The notes beneath the pieces were generated by a model that had not been told where the DNA came from, did no database searches, and saw only the letters and a list, made by a program, of their open reading frames with translations. Positions 31,401 through 42,735 of a DNA stretch of 64,000 nucleotides are shown one piece after another (the stretch's first letter is position 1; each line of letters opens with the position of its first letter). The position numbers were made by a program, and so were the translations under genes. The stretch lies in NCBI GenBank assembly GCA_965153355.1, contig OZ231128.1, forward strand, positions 39,556,001-39,620,000, given 5' to 3'. The DNA comes from Flaccisagitta enflata (lineage: Eukaryota > Chaetognatha > Sagittoidea > Aphragmophora).

Positions 31401-32768
31401 AGATAGGTAATTTTACTTGATAGGTGGTGATTTAGAGCTATTGTGTGGGTGGAAAGGGGTGGTTTGGGGGTGCTGGAGTTGAGATAGGTAATTTTACTTG
31501 ATAGGTGGTGATTTAGAGCTATTGTGTGGGTGGAAAGGGGTGGTTTGGGGGTGCTGGAGTTGAGATAGGTAATTTTACTTGATAGGTGGTGATTTAGAGC
31601 TATTGTGTGGGTGGAAAGGGGTGGTTTGGGGGTGCTGGAGTTGAGATAGGTAATTTTACTTGATAGGTGGTGATTTAGAGCTATTGTGTGGGTGGAAAGG
31701 GGAACAGGGGTGGTTTGGGGGTGCTGGAGTTGAGATAGGTAATTTTACTTGATAGGTGGTGATTTAGAGCTATTGTGTGGGTGGAAAGGGGTGGTTTGGG
31801 GGTGCTGGAGTTGAGATAGGTAATTTTACTTGATAGGTGGTGATTTAGAGCTATTGTGTGGGTGGAAAGGGGTGGTTTGGGGGTGCTGGAGTTGAGATAA
31901 GTAATGTTTATATGCTTGATAGGTGGTGATTTAGAGCTATTGTGTGGGTGGAAAGGGGTGGTTTGGGGTGCTGGAGTTGAGATAGGTGATTATACGTGAT
32001 AGGTGGTGATTTAGAGCTATTGTGGGTGGTTAGGGGGAAAGGGGTGGTTTGGGGGGTGCTGGAGTTGAGATAGGTAATTTTACTTGATAGGTGGTGATTT
32101 AGTTAGAGCAACTGTGTGGGTGGAAAAGGGTGTTTTAGAGGTGCTGGAGTTGAGATAGGTAATTTACTTGATAGAAGTGAGTGATTAGAGCTGTGTGTGG
32201 GTGGGAAAAGGGGTGGTTTGGGGGTGCTGGAGTTGAGATGGGTAATTTTACTTGATAGGTGGTGATTTAGAGCTATTGTGGGTTGTGGGTGGAAAGGGTG
32301 GTTTGGGGGTGCTGGAGTTGAGATAGGTAATTTTTACTTGATAGGTGGTGATTTAGAGCTATTGTGTGGTGAGAAATTGGTTTGGGGGTGCTGGAGTTGA
32401 GATAGGTAATTTTACTTGATAGGTGGTGATTTAGAGCTATTGTGTGGGTGGAAAGAATTGGTTTGGGGGTGCTGGAGTTGAGATAGGTAATTTTACTTGA
32501 TAGGTGGTGATTTAGAGCTATTGTGTGTGTGGGAAGGAAAGGGTGGTTTGGGGTACTTGGAGTTGAGATAGGTAATTTTATGATAGGTGGTGATTTAGAG
32601 CTATTGTGTGGGTGGAAAGGGGTGGTTTGGGGGTGCTGGAGTTGAGATAGGTAATTTTACTTGATAGGTGGTGATTTAGAGCTGTTATTTGGGTGGAAAG
32701 GGGTGGTTTGGGGGTGCTGGAGTTGAGATAGGTAATTTTACTTGATAGGTGGTGATTTAGAGCTATTG
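28416..32768 (+). repeat. 81-bp G-rich minisatellite, ~53 copies
   Basis: The unit runs from TTTTACTTGATAGGTGGTGA through TTTAGAGCTATTGTGTGGG, TGGAAAGGGGTGGTTTGGGG and GTGCTGGAGTTGAGATAGG. Spacing is 81 bp in regular copies. Central copies are almost identical. Diverged or length-variant copies cluster at 28840-28960, 30230-30360, 31030-31190 and 31890-32580. Each unit carries several G-runs on the plus strand. 81 is a multiple of 3, but the long frames are interrupted and no gene is inferred. Confidence 0.95.
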
Positions 32769-32770
32769 TG

Positions 32771-32880
32771 GTTCGTTCGCTTGCACTGCTCACTCGCTAC
32801 ACTCGCCTCATTTGCTCGCTCCGTTCATGGGCTTGCTTACTCATTTCACTCACCACCTCTTGGGACTGTTGAAATTTATG
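32771..32880 (+). repeat. Dispersed CTCGCTCACTC repeat
   Basis: GCTCACTCGCTACACTCGCC and TTCATTTGCTCGCTCCGTTC-like strings, then CCTCTTGGGACTGTTGAAAT. It resembles 45735-45812 (plus) and 63276-63347 (minus). It forms the abrupt right end of the 81-bp array. Confidence 0.55.
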
Positions 32881-33592
32881 AATATGCGTTTATTCTGAGA
32901 TCGCGAAAAATGGGAAGAAACGCGTGTTGTCGTCACGCCCTATGATAGTCTGATGTGTGCAATTTGCGATTCTCTTTCATTTTAGATTTTCGTCGAGATT
33001 TGATAAGCGCCATTGTGCTGTTTATGTTTTTTCATGCATTCCATGAAGGATTACTGCTTGTGGGTAGAGATAGTAATTTATCAACTGATTGCAACCGTTC
33101 TTTTTCAAGTTTTTTGTGCCTACAAACCATTTTTGTCCACTTCCGGTTTTTTTCCGGTATCTGGCGGTTTCCGGTCATTCCCGGTAACTGCTTAGCCGAA
33201 AATTTATTGCCGCTTATTGGGATATCTGTCTGAGGCCGTTATTTGCTTAATATAAACAGGGAGAGCTTATCTAACGGCAATATTCTTATTATATACGATG
33301 AAAAAATGCCATTTTAACGCTAATTGACGCACGTGGCACTTTGACGCAAAAATCTCCAAAAAAGGGGTCAAAACCAAGGATCCACTTGGTCAGCGGTATC
33401 CCAATGCCCTGCTTGGAGTGATCAGCTGAAGACGTGGAGTGAGAGCAGGGCAGCGGCCCAAAAGGGCCGATGTTCTGTTGGACAGGGGTTAATTTCTTTA
33501 TGTCCTGAGAAGGCATATTTCAAGCCTTTGGGGCAATTTTCCATGATATTCAATGGGAGTTATACTTTTTTCATAATTTCTTGTCAATTTTT

Positions 33593-33655
33593 AGTCGTGT
33601 GAACGCGACGTTAGAAGCCGCTGTGTCGGTCGGTCTGTCTGTCCGTCACATAACT
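33593..33655 (+). mobile_element. Hairpin-type short element, partial
   Basis: AGTCGTGTGAACGCGAC, then TGTCGGTCGGTCTGTCTGTC. It is nested in the foldback-minisatellite element at 33375-34461. The 3' half is missing. Confidence 0.65.
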
Positions 33656-33679
33656 TTTTTGAAATATGGCTCTATTCTT

Positions 33680-34040
33680 CATTTTAAAGGTACTTTAGGG
33701 TACTTTAGGGTACTTTAGAATTAATTAGAAATTAATTTCAGTCATTTAAGGTCACTTAGGTCACCCCTTAAGTTATTTTAGTAATAATTAACATTTTTGA
33801 AATAGAGCTTAAATCTTCATTTTAAAGGTACTTTAGGGTACTTTAGGGTACTCTAGAGTTCTTAAGGGCACTTCAGGGTACTATAGGGTACTTCAGGGAC
33901 TTTAGGTACTATTGGGTACTTTACGGTACTTAAGGGTACTTTAGGGTACTTTAGCGTACTTTAGGTACTTAAGGGTACTTAAGGCATATCATGTACTTAA
34001 GGGTACTTTATGTACTTTAGGGTACTTTAGGTATAGATAG
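33680..34040 (+). repeat. Decamer array GGTACTTTAG
   Basis: Many copies of GGTACTTTAG with one-base variants (GGTACTTAAG, GGTACTATAG). It lies inside the foldback-minisatellite element. A looser ~10-bp AAGTCATTTT array occurs at 52150-52335. Confidence 0.85.
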
Positions 34041-35249
34041 GTATTTTTAGGTAATCATTATTAATTATGTAATCACCTTGATTACCTTAATTGCCTTTAT
34101 TACCTTTATTACCACGTGACTAAGGTTTGTTGACCTTGTTCATGTTATTCAATGAGAATTTCATATTTTTCTTTTTTTATCAATTTTCCATGCTATCCAG
34201 GAGGAATTTTGCATTTTTTTCATTTTTTGTTAATTTTCAATGTTATTCAATGGGAAATTTACATTTTTCTATTTTGTTGTAAATTTTCCATGTTATTCAA
34301 TGGGAAGTTTGCATTTTAAAATTTTCCTATGTTATTCAATGGGATTTGAGAATTGAGAGGCTTGGAAGGGGACGTATGGACGTATGTACGTACGAATGTA
34401 AGGAAATTCACCCCTGTGTCCTACAGGACATCGGCCCTTTGAGGTAGCTGCCCAAAAAGAAGTCAAAACGAGCACAGGTGAATTTAGCATGAAATTTGCA
34501 ATCATTTCGTGGTGTAATATGTTTTCTAGCTTAAAAAATCTCAGAGAAAAATTAGCCAAAAATGAGAAAAATGAGTCTTTTCTGCGAAAATTATGCAAAT
34601 TTTGGGGCCCCAAAACTATCATAAATTAGTCGCAAATAGTCATGTTATTTCTTGTTGACGGCCAATTTTATAAAATCCAAACCTAAAAAGCTTAAACTAT
34701 CAGATTTTCGCCAACAGAACTGGCAGAAATAGGCAAGTTTCGAAAAACCCTGAAATACGCGAAATCGCAGATTTTCACCCAAATTATGCTCATTTCAGGG
34801 CCCCTAAACCTACATTATTGGTGATAAGTATCAAGAGACCACTCCTCCGTAGTGTCTTTCAACCTACAAAAACGCTAAAATCAATGGAATATCATATTCT
34901 TTTAGTGCTTAATCGTAGATACTCATAGATACACGCAAAGCGGTAAATACGCTCATTCGGGGCCCAATATGCTCGTTCAGGGCCACTTGCTGGCCATGAT
35001 CCCGCCAGAATTTGCTATTTTTGACCTCAGAATCGGATTCTACGGGTCGAAAACCTTTACATATGTATCCTCAAATCCACTGAGATAATTATTTCGATTT
35101 CAGCAGCTTTTTTGCTACCTACTAATGAAGCGCATCTATCGAACTGAGATCGCCAAAATCGCTTGAGAATTCAGGAACTTTATTATTGGTCGAATTTGTC
35201 AAGCATCTTGTTTGTTTGTTTGTTTGTTTGTTCGTTTCTCTGTTTGTTT

Positions 35250-35850
35250 GTCCCCCTCTAGCCTCGGGGCTCAAATCCCAGCCTACAGGCTCAAATCCTA
35301 GCCTCCAGGCTCTAATCCCATTCTCGAGGCTTAAATCCCAGCCTTGGGGCTCAAATTCCAGCCTTGAGGCTGAAATATCAGCCTCAAGGCTCAAATCCCA
35401 GCCTCGGGAGGCAGATCCCAGCCTTGAGGCTCAAATTCCAGCCTTGAGGCTGAAATCCCAGCCTTGAGGTGGCTTAAATCCCAGCCTCGAGCTGGGTGAG
35501 ACGAGGTTGGGGGTGGAGTCTCGAGGCTGGGATTTAAGCCTCAAGGCTGGGATTTCAGCCTCAAGTCTCAAATCTCAGTGTCGAGACTGGAGTCCTATTC
35601 TCAAGGCTTTAATCCCCGCATCAAGGCTTAAATCCCTGTCTCAAGGCTTAAATCTCAGCCTTGAACTCAAATCCCTGCTTCAACAAACAAATAAACGAAT
35701 GAAAGTCCCCCTGTGTTCTACAGGACATACTCACCTTTGGGGCCGCTGCCCTGCTTACCATCACCTGCAGTCACAAACATACTAAGCAGGGCAACAGGTA
35801 TCGCTGACCACATATTGCCCTTGGGTAGGGTGTCTGGAGAGGGAAAGTAT
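35250..35850 (-). mobile_element. Foldback-minisatellite element
   Basis: ~20-bp GGCTCAAATCCCAGCCT units reverse orientation near 35500. It closes CCCCCTGTGTTCTACAGGAC, GGGGCCGCTGCCCTGCTTAC and GGTATCGCTGACCACATATT, the reverse of the usual opening. Confidence 0.75.
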
Positions 35851-35879
35851 TTGCAACAAGGTAATGAGGTATTAACTAG

Positions 35880-36412
35880 TCATCAAGGATCGCACATGGT
35901 CAGTGGTGCCCGATGCCCTGCTGGGGTAATTCAGTGAAGTAGTGGGTGAGCAGGGCAGCGGCCCCAAAGGGCCGATGTCCTGTAGAACACAGGGGGAATT
36001 TCCATACGTCCTGAGGGGGTATATTTCAGGCCTTAGATAACTGATTTAGGCCACTGAAGGCATATTTGAAGGTTGGAGGGCAGAATTAAGGCTTAAAGAG
36101 CAGATTTGAGGTTTGGAGGGCAAATTTGAGCCATGGAGGGCTAATTTGATGCTTGGAGGGCTAATTGAAGGTCTGGAGGGGTAGATCCTGAAGTCTGGAG
36201 TCAAATTTGAGGCGGGGAGCTGGTTTGAAGCCTGGAAGGCTGATTTGAGGCCTCAAAGGCTAAATTGAGGGCTTGGTGGGAAAATTTGAGGTGTTGATGG
36301 CCAACGGCAGAGAGAGAGGGACAAGACGGACGGACGGACGGACGTATGGAAATTCCCCCTGTGTTCTACAGGACATCGGCCCTTTGGGCCACTTTGCCCA
36401 AGGGAGCATATT
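35880..36412 (+). mobile_element. Foldback-minisatellite element
   Basis: AAGGATCGCACATGGTCAGT, arm GGCAGCGGCCCCAAAGGGCC with GTCCTGTAGAACACAGGGGG, ~21-bp GGAGGGCAAATTTGAGCC units, GGACGGACGGACG, then GGAAATTCCCCCTGTGTTCT and ACATCGGCCCTTTGGGCC. Confidence 0.85.
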
Positions 36413-36589
36413 TTCTTGATTAGGCATGTGTGGAGGTAGAAAATGACTGGTCTTTTGATTCCTTAGTGTCAGATGTTGAAAGCAAGAGCTCACTCTTTAA
36501 GTATCGCAAATAACCGAAAAAAACAGCGAAAATTGCAAATAATCGCTAGATGTAGAAAAAAGATTAAAAAAATCATAACTCAATAAATG

Positions 36590-38080
36590 ATTGTTGTAGA
36601 AGTCAATGTCTCTAACATAGTCTTAAAGTGCCTCTTAGCATACTGTCGTTTTTGGACCAAATCAGCAGCAACTCATGAGTCATGAAGTACTGTGAGATTT
36701 ACAATATCTACTGTACTTTGGAAGATCAGTGTGCCGCTATTTTTACACCAAATGGTTGAAATTCATAAGATTGCAGAAAGTTTTGAAAGATCTATCAAAT
36801 GAGACTAACTGATTTTGTTTGCATCAATCAGCTAAAAAGTTACAGGCAATCATAGTTGAATGGTTCCATCATCCAAAAAAAAAACAACATTTACTGTACT
36901 TTGTGAGAACACTGTACCGCCATTTTAGACCAAATGAGTTGAAATTCATGAGATTCTGAAAGAGTTTTGAAAGCTCTTTCAGATGAGATCAACCAAATTT
37001 GTATGCTTTAAAGTATCTAAAATCTATAAACAGCCAAAGTTGAATGGTTCTATCTTAAAAGAAATCAATAGCACCTCCCACAAAATTAGGCGAACTGGGA
37101 TCAGCGTGCCGCTATTTTTAAACCAAATGGTTGAAATTCATAAGATTGCAGAGAGGCTAATGATAATATCAAAACATGTTATTTCCATGAGGGTTCTACA
37201 AAAAAATTCCAAATCATGTCAACCAAGAGCTGAAAATAGCTTGATCAAATTGTATTATAAAAATTTTAGGTTTAGTTAAGCTTCAAATTTGTCGCTAAAA
37301 CGATTTTATTTGACAAGGGGTTTCAATGCTTTTCGCAGCTGTCTCTGACTGTATCTTGGTACACAGAACTCATTTTTTGTCTGTTAGTAATATAAGAACC
37401 TGAGAATTGATGTTTTCTTGCATTTTTTGTGGTAAGATTCAAGTAGGTCTATGATGTCTCATTATCAAAAATTTCCACGTCAAAACCAGTCATAATCTTT
37501 CATTGCATTTTTGGCATGACACTTTCTGAGAGCCATGCACTTTCACGGGCACACAATTATCTCCCAATTTGTAAAAATACTATATTTTAGCTACCTCTGT
37601 GTCAAGTTTCAGCCCAACGACTCCATTATTTCTATCAATTTTGCTCATTTTGCTAGTTCGTTTAATTATGTGAGAGGTGTTATTTACTGTACTTTGTGAG
37701 ATCACTGTACCGCTATTTTTGAATCAAATGAGTTGAAATTCATGAGATTCTCAAAGAGTTTTGAAAGCTCTTTCAGATGAGACCAACCAAATTTGTATGC
37801 TTTAAAGTATTCAAAACTCATTAACAGTCAAAGTTGGTTCTATCGCCCAAGAAACCAATATTTACTGTACTTTGGGAGATCACTGTACTGCCGTTTTGAA
37901 CGAAATGAGTTGAAATCAATGAGATTCTGAAAGAGTTTTGAAAGATCTTTAAGATGAGATCAATCATATTTTTTTTCTCCTCAGCATAAAAAAGTTATAA
38001 GCAATTGAAGTTGAATGGTTCATACTGAGTACCAGCAACCATCAACACTTTGATTTCGATCATTTTTGTTCATTTTCCAA
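36590..38080 (+). repeat. ~180-bp satellite-like tandem repeat
   Basis: TTTACTGTACTTTGNGAGAT recurs at about 36709, 36891, 37684 and 37862, with AAATGAGTTGAAATTCATGA following each. Spacing is about 178-182 bp where uninterrupted. A TIR element (37071-37680) splits the array. Confidence 0.75.
37071..37680. mobile_element. TA-flanked TIR element (610 bp), related family
   Basis: Ends GCACCTCCCACAAAATTAGG and, reversed, ACACCTCTCACATAATTAAA continue CGAACT in both, and are flanked by TA. It interrupts a ~180-bp satellite array and has carried or captured a piece of the same satellite near its left end (37100-37160). Confidence 0.75.
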
Positions 38081-38519
38081 AATGAATCCAATTTTTTTGC
38101 TGAAACGCACTAGTTAACACCTATTCTTGCCAAAATCAACATTTTTGGTTTTTGTCATTTTTTACAACCACCTCCATCAGGAGGTGAATTTTGGCCAATT
38201 TGGCCCCCTTACCCCCACCCCATGGGCGACCCCTCCCACCCATCCACTCTACCACCTACCTTAGTGAGTATTATTTTGGCTCCATTAGCCAAAAGTATGT
38301 TGGGTGGTGAAAATTTGACTGTTTTTGCCATTTTGCAAGTTAGAGGGTCCATAGTCAAATTTGGCCATTTTAGGCCATTTTGGCCAACTAAAACTCATCC
38401 GAGCACTAATATGGTTAGACAAAAAGTCCCACCGATGGTTTCCCCTCATTATATACACCATGTACCGCACCCAAACTTTTGGCACAGGCGTGTTTAGCAT
38501 TTTTTGCAATTCCTGAACA

Positions 38520-38845
38520 CACCAAGGATACAGGGGTGAATTTCCTGGGATGATTTTAGGCCTTTGATTTAAGGTTTTGAGAGTTGATTTACTGCCTGAG
38601 TTTTGAGAGTGACAATTTGAAGGCAGATTTTAGCCCACACAGGCTTTTTCACGCTAGAGAGGGCTGAAAACAAGTAGGGGGGGTTGATTTAAGGCCCGAG
38701 AGAGCTAATATTGGGTGGTTATAGATCTGAAAGTGCTTATTTTGGGTTTCTGAGGACGGATTTCAGGTAAGAAGAAGCGGGAGGGGGGCACGGATGGACG
38801 TAAGGAAATTCACCCCTGTGTCCTTGAGGACATCGGCCCTTTAAA
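38520..38845 (+). mobile_element. Foldback-minisatellite element, decayed
   Basis: Opens CACCAAGGATACAGGGGTGA, few diverged units (38550-38760), closes GGAAATTCACCCCTGTGTCC and ACATCGGCCCTTTAAAAGG. Confidence 0.65.
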
Positions 38846-38934
38846 AGGATAACCGAAATTGAAGACACTTAAAAGGAGGGAAGCGAAATTTGGATTTTGA
38901 AAGAGGGAAAGTAGTGGATGATTCAACTAGTGAC

Positions 38935-39122
38935 GCGGGGTCACAATATCCTTGCGGACGGGTGGGCTGGGGCGTCCAACCCCCGTCCGCACTCGAATCT
39001 TTTAAACCCACACACAAACATTCACTAAAAGTATTTGAAACACCCGTTTTTCTGCTTTTCAACTTGTTCACCACGGATGGATGGATGGACAAAGCCTCTT
39101 TTAGAGTTGCGTGTCTGCAACT
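38935..39122 (-). mobile_element. Hairpin-type short element, subfamily GTTGCG
   Basis: Starts GCGGGGTCACAATATCC, with CATCC-like pyrimidine parts, a GGATGGATGGAC core, AAAGCCTCTTTTAGAG and the hairpin GTTGCG-TGTC-TGCAAC before TAAAAA. Confidence 0.8.
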
Positions 39123-39124
39123 AA

Positions 39125-39660
39125 AAAGAGATAAGGATCTCTAGGAGAACATCTCGGTGAAGAGACTATATTTTTTTGTCGATTTTTTTTCTTAGTTTGG
39201 CGAGATTGAGAATGAGATTGTAATTAAGATCAGTGATGAAATATATAGTCTACAAATGTCACTGATCACTTTCCTTAATGTGGGTTTTTAAGTTGGCAGA
39301 GGTCTGAATAGTATTAAAAATTATCTAATATATTTGGAAATTTGACTTTTTGAAACATAGGGGAGAAATTGGGTTTTCTATTTTCGATTTGGGGAACTTG
39401 TGGAAGTTGGGCCATTCCCTGCTTGGGATGATACATTTTGTCATATTCACAGCTGAGAAAGAGTTAACTTTTTCTTTCAAATGGCACTAACCAGAGGTCT
39501 CTAGGATCAATATTTTCCGAGCTATGAATTTTTGAATCTTTTTTTTTATTTTTTTGTATTTTCGAAAAAATCGATATTTTTCATTGATCCTAAATTTTGG
39601 TTGTGCGTAACCACAGGGAATAGTAAACATGTTACACAAATTGACACCAACTTTTCTAAC
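39125..39660. other. No supported feature
   Basis: AT-rich DNA. A TTTTGTATTTTCG...CGATATTTTTCATTGATC part near 39550-39590 weakly resembles the flank of the 56205 repeat. Confidence 0.3.
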
Positions 39661-39684
39661 GCTAGCTTCAATTTTTTGTTTTGC

Positions 39685-39758
<74 letters not shown>

Positions 39759-39890
39759 GGCGAGAGACCCAGAGAGCAAAAGAGCAAAAAAGAGCAAGAG
39801 AGCAAGAGAGAGAGAGAGACACGCACACACTCACATACACAAACAGACACAAACAGACATAAACACACACACACACACAAAGACACAAAG
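39685..39890 (+). repeat. (GA)n then CA-rich tract
   Basis: GA units to about 39760, then AGAGCAA and ACACA units. Confidence 0.9.
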
Positions 39891-40006
39891 ACAGAGGAAA
39901 AAGAGACACAAAGAGACAGAGCTTGAATAACAAAAACAGACAACTAATCAATGAGACATCTTGAGATGCACACACAAAAAAACATGCACTGAAAAAAAAA
40001 GACCCA

Positions 40007-40052
40007 TGTACGACTTTTTTCCGGTCGGCGATTAGCAGCCTTTATTGGTAAA
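40007..40052 (+). repeat. Microsatellite-linked 45-bp motif
   Basis: TACGACTTTTTTCCGGTCGG then CGATTAGCAGCCTTTATTGG. It follows GA and CA tracts (39685-39890). Confidence 0.75.
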
Positions 40053-40799
40053 TAATGTTTTTATAAAAATCTTATTTGATGCGTTAATTTGTATGTGTTT
40101 GAGCACTGAGAGGTGAAGTAAAACTCGAGCATTCCTCAGGCTTTTTTTGAAATGTAGAGTTGTGTTTCATGATGAGAGAACATATGGTATTGAAGCCATT
40201 GGTTATCCCTGACTTTTTTATTAGTAGAAGTAATTAAGTTTAAAAAATTTTATTTTAAATTCTACAATCTTGTTTTAGGACTGAATATAATAAATCTAGG
40301 AAGCAGCGCTGGCTAGAATACGGCAATTTGACTGGTATGAAGACCAAATTATTTAACGAAACACGATGACTGGGACTGTCTGGAAGAAGGATGAAGATGG
40401 CCGAAAAAAGTAGGCAGAAAGGAAAACGGGGGATCGAATCATTGGCATTGAAACAGGAAGAGGGGGAAGGAAGTGGATGGTCAGAACACGCGCACAATTA
40501 GGAGAGGGGCAATTAGGAGAGGGGGAGGAAATAAGCTCGCGACCACAGGGGGGGGGTGGAAGTAGAGGGGTAGAGAAGATTAAGACGAGTCGAGGAAGAG
40601 GGTTGAAACGCACACCTGGGGGGGAGTTGGGGGGGGCAGAGAGGATAACGACGAGTCGAAGAAGAGGGATAAAACACGCACGGGGTTGGGTAGAAAAGAT
40701 CAGGAGGAGACGAGGATGAGGGATGTAACTCACGCGCAAACGCGGGGGGGGGGGGAGAGAGATGAAACGCGTGCGCACACTCGGGAGAAATTCGTCTTT

Positions 40800-41190
40800 T
40801 AAACGTCGGCTTTCTTGGTTCCAGCAACAAAGCGAGGAACCGAACCCAAGGAGTCGCTCGAAGATGATCCCTTGACAGAGGAGACCGGCACTGTCCACCA
40901 TTTCTGATCAGAACCCAAGGAGTCGCTTGAAGATGATCCCTTGACAGAGGAGACCGGCACTGTCCACCATTTCTGATCAGAACCCAAAAAGTCGCTCGAA
41001 GATGATCCTTTGACAGAGGAGACTGGCACTGTCCACCATTTCTGATCAAAACCCAAGGAGTGGCTCGAAGATGATCCCTTGACAGAGGAGACCGGCACTG
41101 TCCACCATTTTTGATCAGAACCCAAGGAGTCCCCGAAGTTGATCCCTTGACAGAGGAGACCAGCACTGTCCACCATTTCTGATCAGGAGT
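40800..41190 (-). repeat. 69-bp minisatellite, five copies
   Basis: Units contain CTTGACAGAGGAGACCGGCA and CTGTCCACCATTTCTGATCA. On minus the frame reads a 23-residue repeat with DQKWWTVPVSSVKGSSSSDS; length differences in the outer units are small. Upstream (40480-40790) is a diverged purine-rich repeat with GGGAGGAG-like units. It could be a coding repeat but no gene context is visible. Confidence 0.85.
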
Positions 41191-41608
41191 GGCACAGCTA
41201 AGAAAATAAGGCTAACACGTATAATTTGTGTGCGAGAATTTCATAGTTTCTGATTTAGAATGACTTAGTATACTTTTAAATAATTTAAAATGACTCAAAT
41301 GAAATTAATAAAACAGTCAGAGTTACCAACAGACCAATAGACAGATGGATAGATAATTCGGGGTGTAGTGTTGCGGGCACGCTATTAAAACTTTATTTTA
41401 ATTGACATATTTAGTTTAGTTGAATAATTGAAAAGTTTGTTTTTATTGATAGGTTCAAAGATATTTATTTAGTCCTTCATACCCTTTTCAATTAGGTATA
41501 ATTATAGGTTTGTTAAATGGGTGTATTTATAAATGTAAAGATAGATATTAGTTTACCAAACAGAAAAATGAAATGGTGGTTTATCATTATTGCACATGCT
41601 CACTTCTA

Positions 41609-42009
41609 CAGACGGGACCCTAATAAGAGCGGAGGAGGGACCCAAAGTTTTACCATCACCCCCTAGAGCCTATATGGTTCAAGCAATTTACTTAGTTGCT
41701 ATGGCAGATTATACCTTGAGTGGATGCAAAAAGCGCCACCGTGGCGATTTTAATTCCACCTAGGACACCCCCAAATTTTCAAAATTGAAGAAAAAAATGA
41801 GTTTAATTTTTTGAGGGTCCAGAGGGTGATTTTGGAAAATCTAAGGGTGTTTTAGGTGGAAATTCTAAAATCGCCACAGTGGCGCCAATTGTATACACCT
41901 AAGGTGTAAATCGCCACGGCAAGTGTGAAAAATGCTTGAGCCATTTGAGCTGTAGGGGGTGATGCTAAAACTTTAGGTCCCTCCTCCGCTCTTATTAGGG
42001 TCCCGTCTG
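41609..42009. mobile_element. TA-flanked foldback MITE (401 bp)
   Basis: Ends CAGACGGGACCCTAATAAGA pair with the reversed right end over more than 30 bp and are flanked by TA. Inner segments also pair: GCGCCACCGTGGCGATTTT near 41730 with AAAATCGCCACAGTGGCGCC near 41870. The whole element can therefore fold into one long hairpin. Confidence 0.85.
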
Positions 42010-42323
42010 TATTCCGCTCAAAAAGAATTATACGAATTAAAACTATTTCTATTTAAAAACTCTGTAGTTGAATGATATTTTAATTTTTTGGAACAACACG
42101 AATTATAGCAATAGCATACATTAGTAACACTACATAGGGTCAAATATGGCGCGCAGTATCTTAGAAGGAAAGACGAGACTTTCTCTTTCTTCCTCGAGTC
42201 TGACGTGTCTGTGTGTGTGTATTGATCGTGTGCGTGTGCCGGAGGAAAGATGAGACTCCATCTGTGTGCCGGATGCGTCATACCAAATGAACTAAGATCA
42301 ACTGAGGAATTTTGTCTTCCTTT

Positions 42324-42437
<114 letters not shown>

Positions 42438-42596
42438 CTTTGAATCTCTCGCTCTGCGGTTTTATAGCAAATGTCATCTTCGAGAAAGTCAGCCGTGTTG
42501 AGGAGAGCAAACAAAATTGTGGGGGGGGGGGGGAGTTCGGGAGTTTTGGAGGTAGTCTTTTGCATGGTTTTTGAGTGTCATGGAGGTTGTCTTTTT

Positions 42597-42735
42597 AGTT
42601 GTGTGCACGCGACTCTACAACACGGCTTGAAGAGTCCTGTCCGTCGATTGGTCTGTTAAATTCATGTTTTTTTTTTTCGTTTTTGGGTTGTTACTGCATC
42701 ACTGCTCTTGCCCATATACATAGTTAAGGCTGTTT
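42597..42735 (+). mobile_element. Hairpin-type short element, decayed
   Basis: AGTTGTGTGCACGCGACTCT after TTTTT, a short GTCC run and CACTGCTCTTGCCCATA. The 3' end is degenerate. Confidence 0.6.

Larger units (their letters stand above)
33375..34461 (+). mobile_element. Foldback-minisatellite element with 8-bp flanking duplication
   Basis: Flanked by GTCAAAAC at 33367-33374 and 34462-34469. The inverted copy of this locus near 24600 reads through without the insert. Left arm GGGCAGCGGCCCAAAAGGGC; right arm ACCCCTGTGTCCTACAGGAC with GGCCCTTTGAGGTAGCTGCC. The interior holds a nested hairpin-type element (33593), a GGTACTTTAG decamer array (33680-34040) and ~62-bp TTATTCAATGGGAA repeats. Confidence 0.8.
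33130..35140 (-). repeat. Inverted duplication, right copy
   Basis: Reverse of 24304-24930, interrupted by the foldback-minisatellite element. The pair brackets the 81-bp minisatellite. Flanking stretches not otherwise labelled show no coding potential. Confidence 0.75.

Noticed and set aside
28416-32768. CRISPR-like array
   Set aside because: The 81-bp units are contiguous with no unique spacers, and the context is eukaryotic with introns. It is a minisatellite.
35186-35785. Repeat-rich frames of about 90 residues
   Set aside because: They read through ~20-bp units of foldback-minisatellite elements and have no conserved start or end.
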